A stretch of DNA of 51,545 nt, taken from Leadbetterella byssophila_A. Its GTDB lineage: Bacteria > Bacteroidota > Bacteroidia > Cytophagales > Spirosomataceae. Each line of letters starts with the position of its first letter. The first letter of the stretch is position 1. Below the pieces are notes generated by a model. The model saw nothing but the letters and a program-made list of their open reading frames with translations, ran no database searches and had not been told where the DNA came from. Of this stretch, positions 50,991 through 51,545 are shown piece after piece. The stretch is from contig JBEBRR010000025.1 in assembly GCA_040394735.1 (NCBI GenBank), positions 1-51,545 on the forward strand, given 5' to 3'. The translations under genes and the position numbers were made by a program.

Positions 50991-51371
50991 TTATTTATTG
51001 TTTTCCAAGGTTTCTATCCATGCTTTGATCTCGTCCAGCTCATCTTTGCTCACTGACTGATTTCCCAGTGCCTGCATTACCATGCGGCTGGCAGAGCCCC
51101 GGAATGCGGTGTCGATAAAGCGGTCAAGCAATAACTTTTGTGTATTTTCTTCTTCCAGGGCCGCCTGGTAGATATGATACCGGCCTTCCTCTGTCCGGGT
51201 TACAAAATTCTTTTCATGCATGATCTGCATGAGCTTAAGGGTAGTGGTGTAACCCACTTCTTTTTGCCGGGAAAGTTCATCATTCACCTGTCTGACAGTG
51301 GCGGCACCTTTTCTCCAGAGGATCTGGAGAATTTCTAATTCCGATTCGGTAGGTTTGGTTGGCTGCTTCAT
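50991..51371 (-). CDS. BlaI/MecI/CopY family repressor
   Basis: 126 residues. The winged-helix DNA-binding half (about 5-72, LTESELEILQ-type start as PTESELEILQILWRKG, then TTTLKLMQIMHEKNFVTR) and a C-terminal dimer helix region match BlaI and MecI in length and pattern. It should repress its own operon until the M56 protease cuts it. It is the first gene of a two-gene unit, with two inverted repeats around its promoter. Confidence 0.95.
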   Translation of the reverse strand: MKQPTKPTESELEILQILWRKGAATVRQVNDELSRQKEVGYTTTLKLMQIMHEKNFVTRTEEGRYHIYQAALEEENTQKLLLDRFIDTAFRGSASRMVMQALGNQSVSKDELDEIKAWIETLENNK

Positions 51372-51396
51372 TTGCTACGAATTATTTCGTAGCAAA
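51371..51396. promoter_or_regulatory. BlaI-type operator 1
   Basis: Perfect 11-bp arms TTTGCTACGAA and TTCGTAGCAAA around TTAT. It overlaps the last bases of the -7 element, the predicted start point and the first base of the start codon, so bound repressor would block initiation. Confidence 0.85.
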
Positions 51397-51425
51397 TATA
51401 GAAAACCATTTTGAATAGTTCCAAA
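51393..51425 (-). promoter_or_regulatory. Promoter of the BlaI/M56 operon
   Basis: On the minus strand: TTTG (51422-51425), a 21-nt spacer and TATATTTG (51393-51400), both full matches to the consensus. Confidence 0.8.
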
Positions 51426-51430
51426 TTTTA

Positions 51431-51448
51431 TTACGAATTTTTTCGTAG
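51431..51448. promoter_or_regulatory. BlaI-type operator 2
   Basis: TTACGAA-TTTT-TTCGTAG repeats the core of operator 1, with the outermost pair mismatched. It lies just upstream of the -33 element; the two centres are about 61 bp apart, close to six helical turns. The remaining bases to 51545 hold a CCTGAAAA/TTTTCAGG hairpin (51462-51484) and no gene I can see. Confidence 0.75.
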
Positions 51449-51545
51449 AAAAATCATTTTGCCTGAAAACTCCCTATTTTCAGGGGCTTAGGGAAGGGTT
51501 TTGATTCAGTGCCCAATTTCGGACAGTCCTTTCATTCTAAAAAGT

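Noticed and set aside
47302..51371. ABC-F gene and BlaI/M56 genes as one resistance operon
   Set aside because: A strong terminator (48981-49013) separates them and the operators lie only at the BlaI end.

Overview
The window reads as chromosomal DNA of a Bacteroidota bacterium. Many genes are preceded by the Bacteroidota -7 element TAnnTTTG, often with an upstream TTG or TTTG, rather than by a sigma-70 promoter. Other markers are a SecD-SecF fusion, a GLPGLI-family protein, a carboxypeptidase-regulatory-like outer-membrane receptor, a surface esterase with a type IX secretion (T9SS) C-terminal signal, and a general lack of strong Shine-Dalgarno sequences. I cannot fix the order; Cytophagales, Chitinophagales or Sphingobacteriales all fit. 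Coding density is high, no intergenic gap exceeds about 300 bases, and I see no transposase, integrase, phage gene, rRNA or CRISPR array.

Layout. 1-341: two identical tRNA-Val(UAC) genes and a terminator. 342-8294: LtaS-like alkaline-phosphatase-superfamily enzyme, era, a cupin, an APC permease, an alpha/beta hydrolase lipoprotein and purH. 8300-9331: ribD. 9384-17354: a block of envelope-sensing genes, namely an ECF sigma factor coupled to an anti-sigma-like protein with a beta-barrel tail, converging with no spacer on a response regulator / histidine kinase / GLPGLI protein / outer-membrane receptor operon whose promoter carries four phased TTAA sites. 17355-21172: ilvA, a DUF4097 repeat protein and an amidohydrolase. 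21246-24950: fatty-acid beta-oxidation (fadN-fadA type) behind a 24-bp palindromic operator. 25128-29180: divergent glycan enzymes, a GH123-like glycosidase and a T9SS-exported sialate O-acetylesterase-like protein. 29250-36875: lolA, ftsK, an acyltransferase, a serine hydrolase, mreD, mreC and mreB, all on the minus strand. 37168-42053: a YigZ-family protein, a collagen-motif lipoprotein, a small secreted protein and secDF. 42131-45454: katG divergent from oxyR. 45484-48891: gatC, plsC and terC as three overlapping genes, then an ABC-F ATPase. 49038-51371: an M56/BlaI signalling pair behind two BlaI-type operators.

How the genes work together. Much of the window is envelope biology: cell-wall elongation (mreBCD plus a serine hydrolase translationally coupled to mreD), lipoprotein transport (lolA), export (secDF), acyl-lipid synthesis, and three separate trans-envelope signalling modules (ECF sigma/barrel, two-component/GLPGLI/receptor, BlaI/M56). 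Metabolism covers purines, riboflavin, isoleucine and beta-oxidation. Peroxide defence is the katG/oxyR pair. The least understood parts are the 9.4-17.4 kb signalling block, the serine hydrolase in the mre operon, and degenerate 7-nt tandem repeats in three intergenic gaps.
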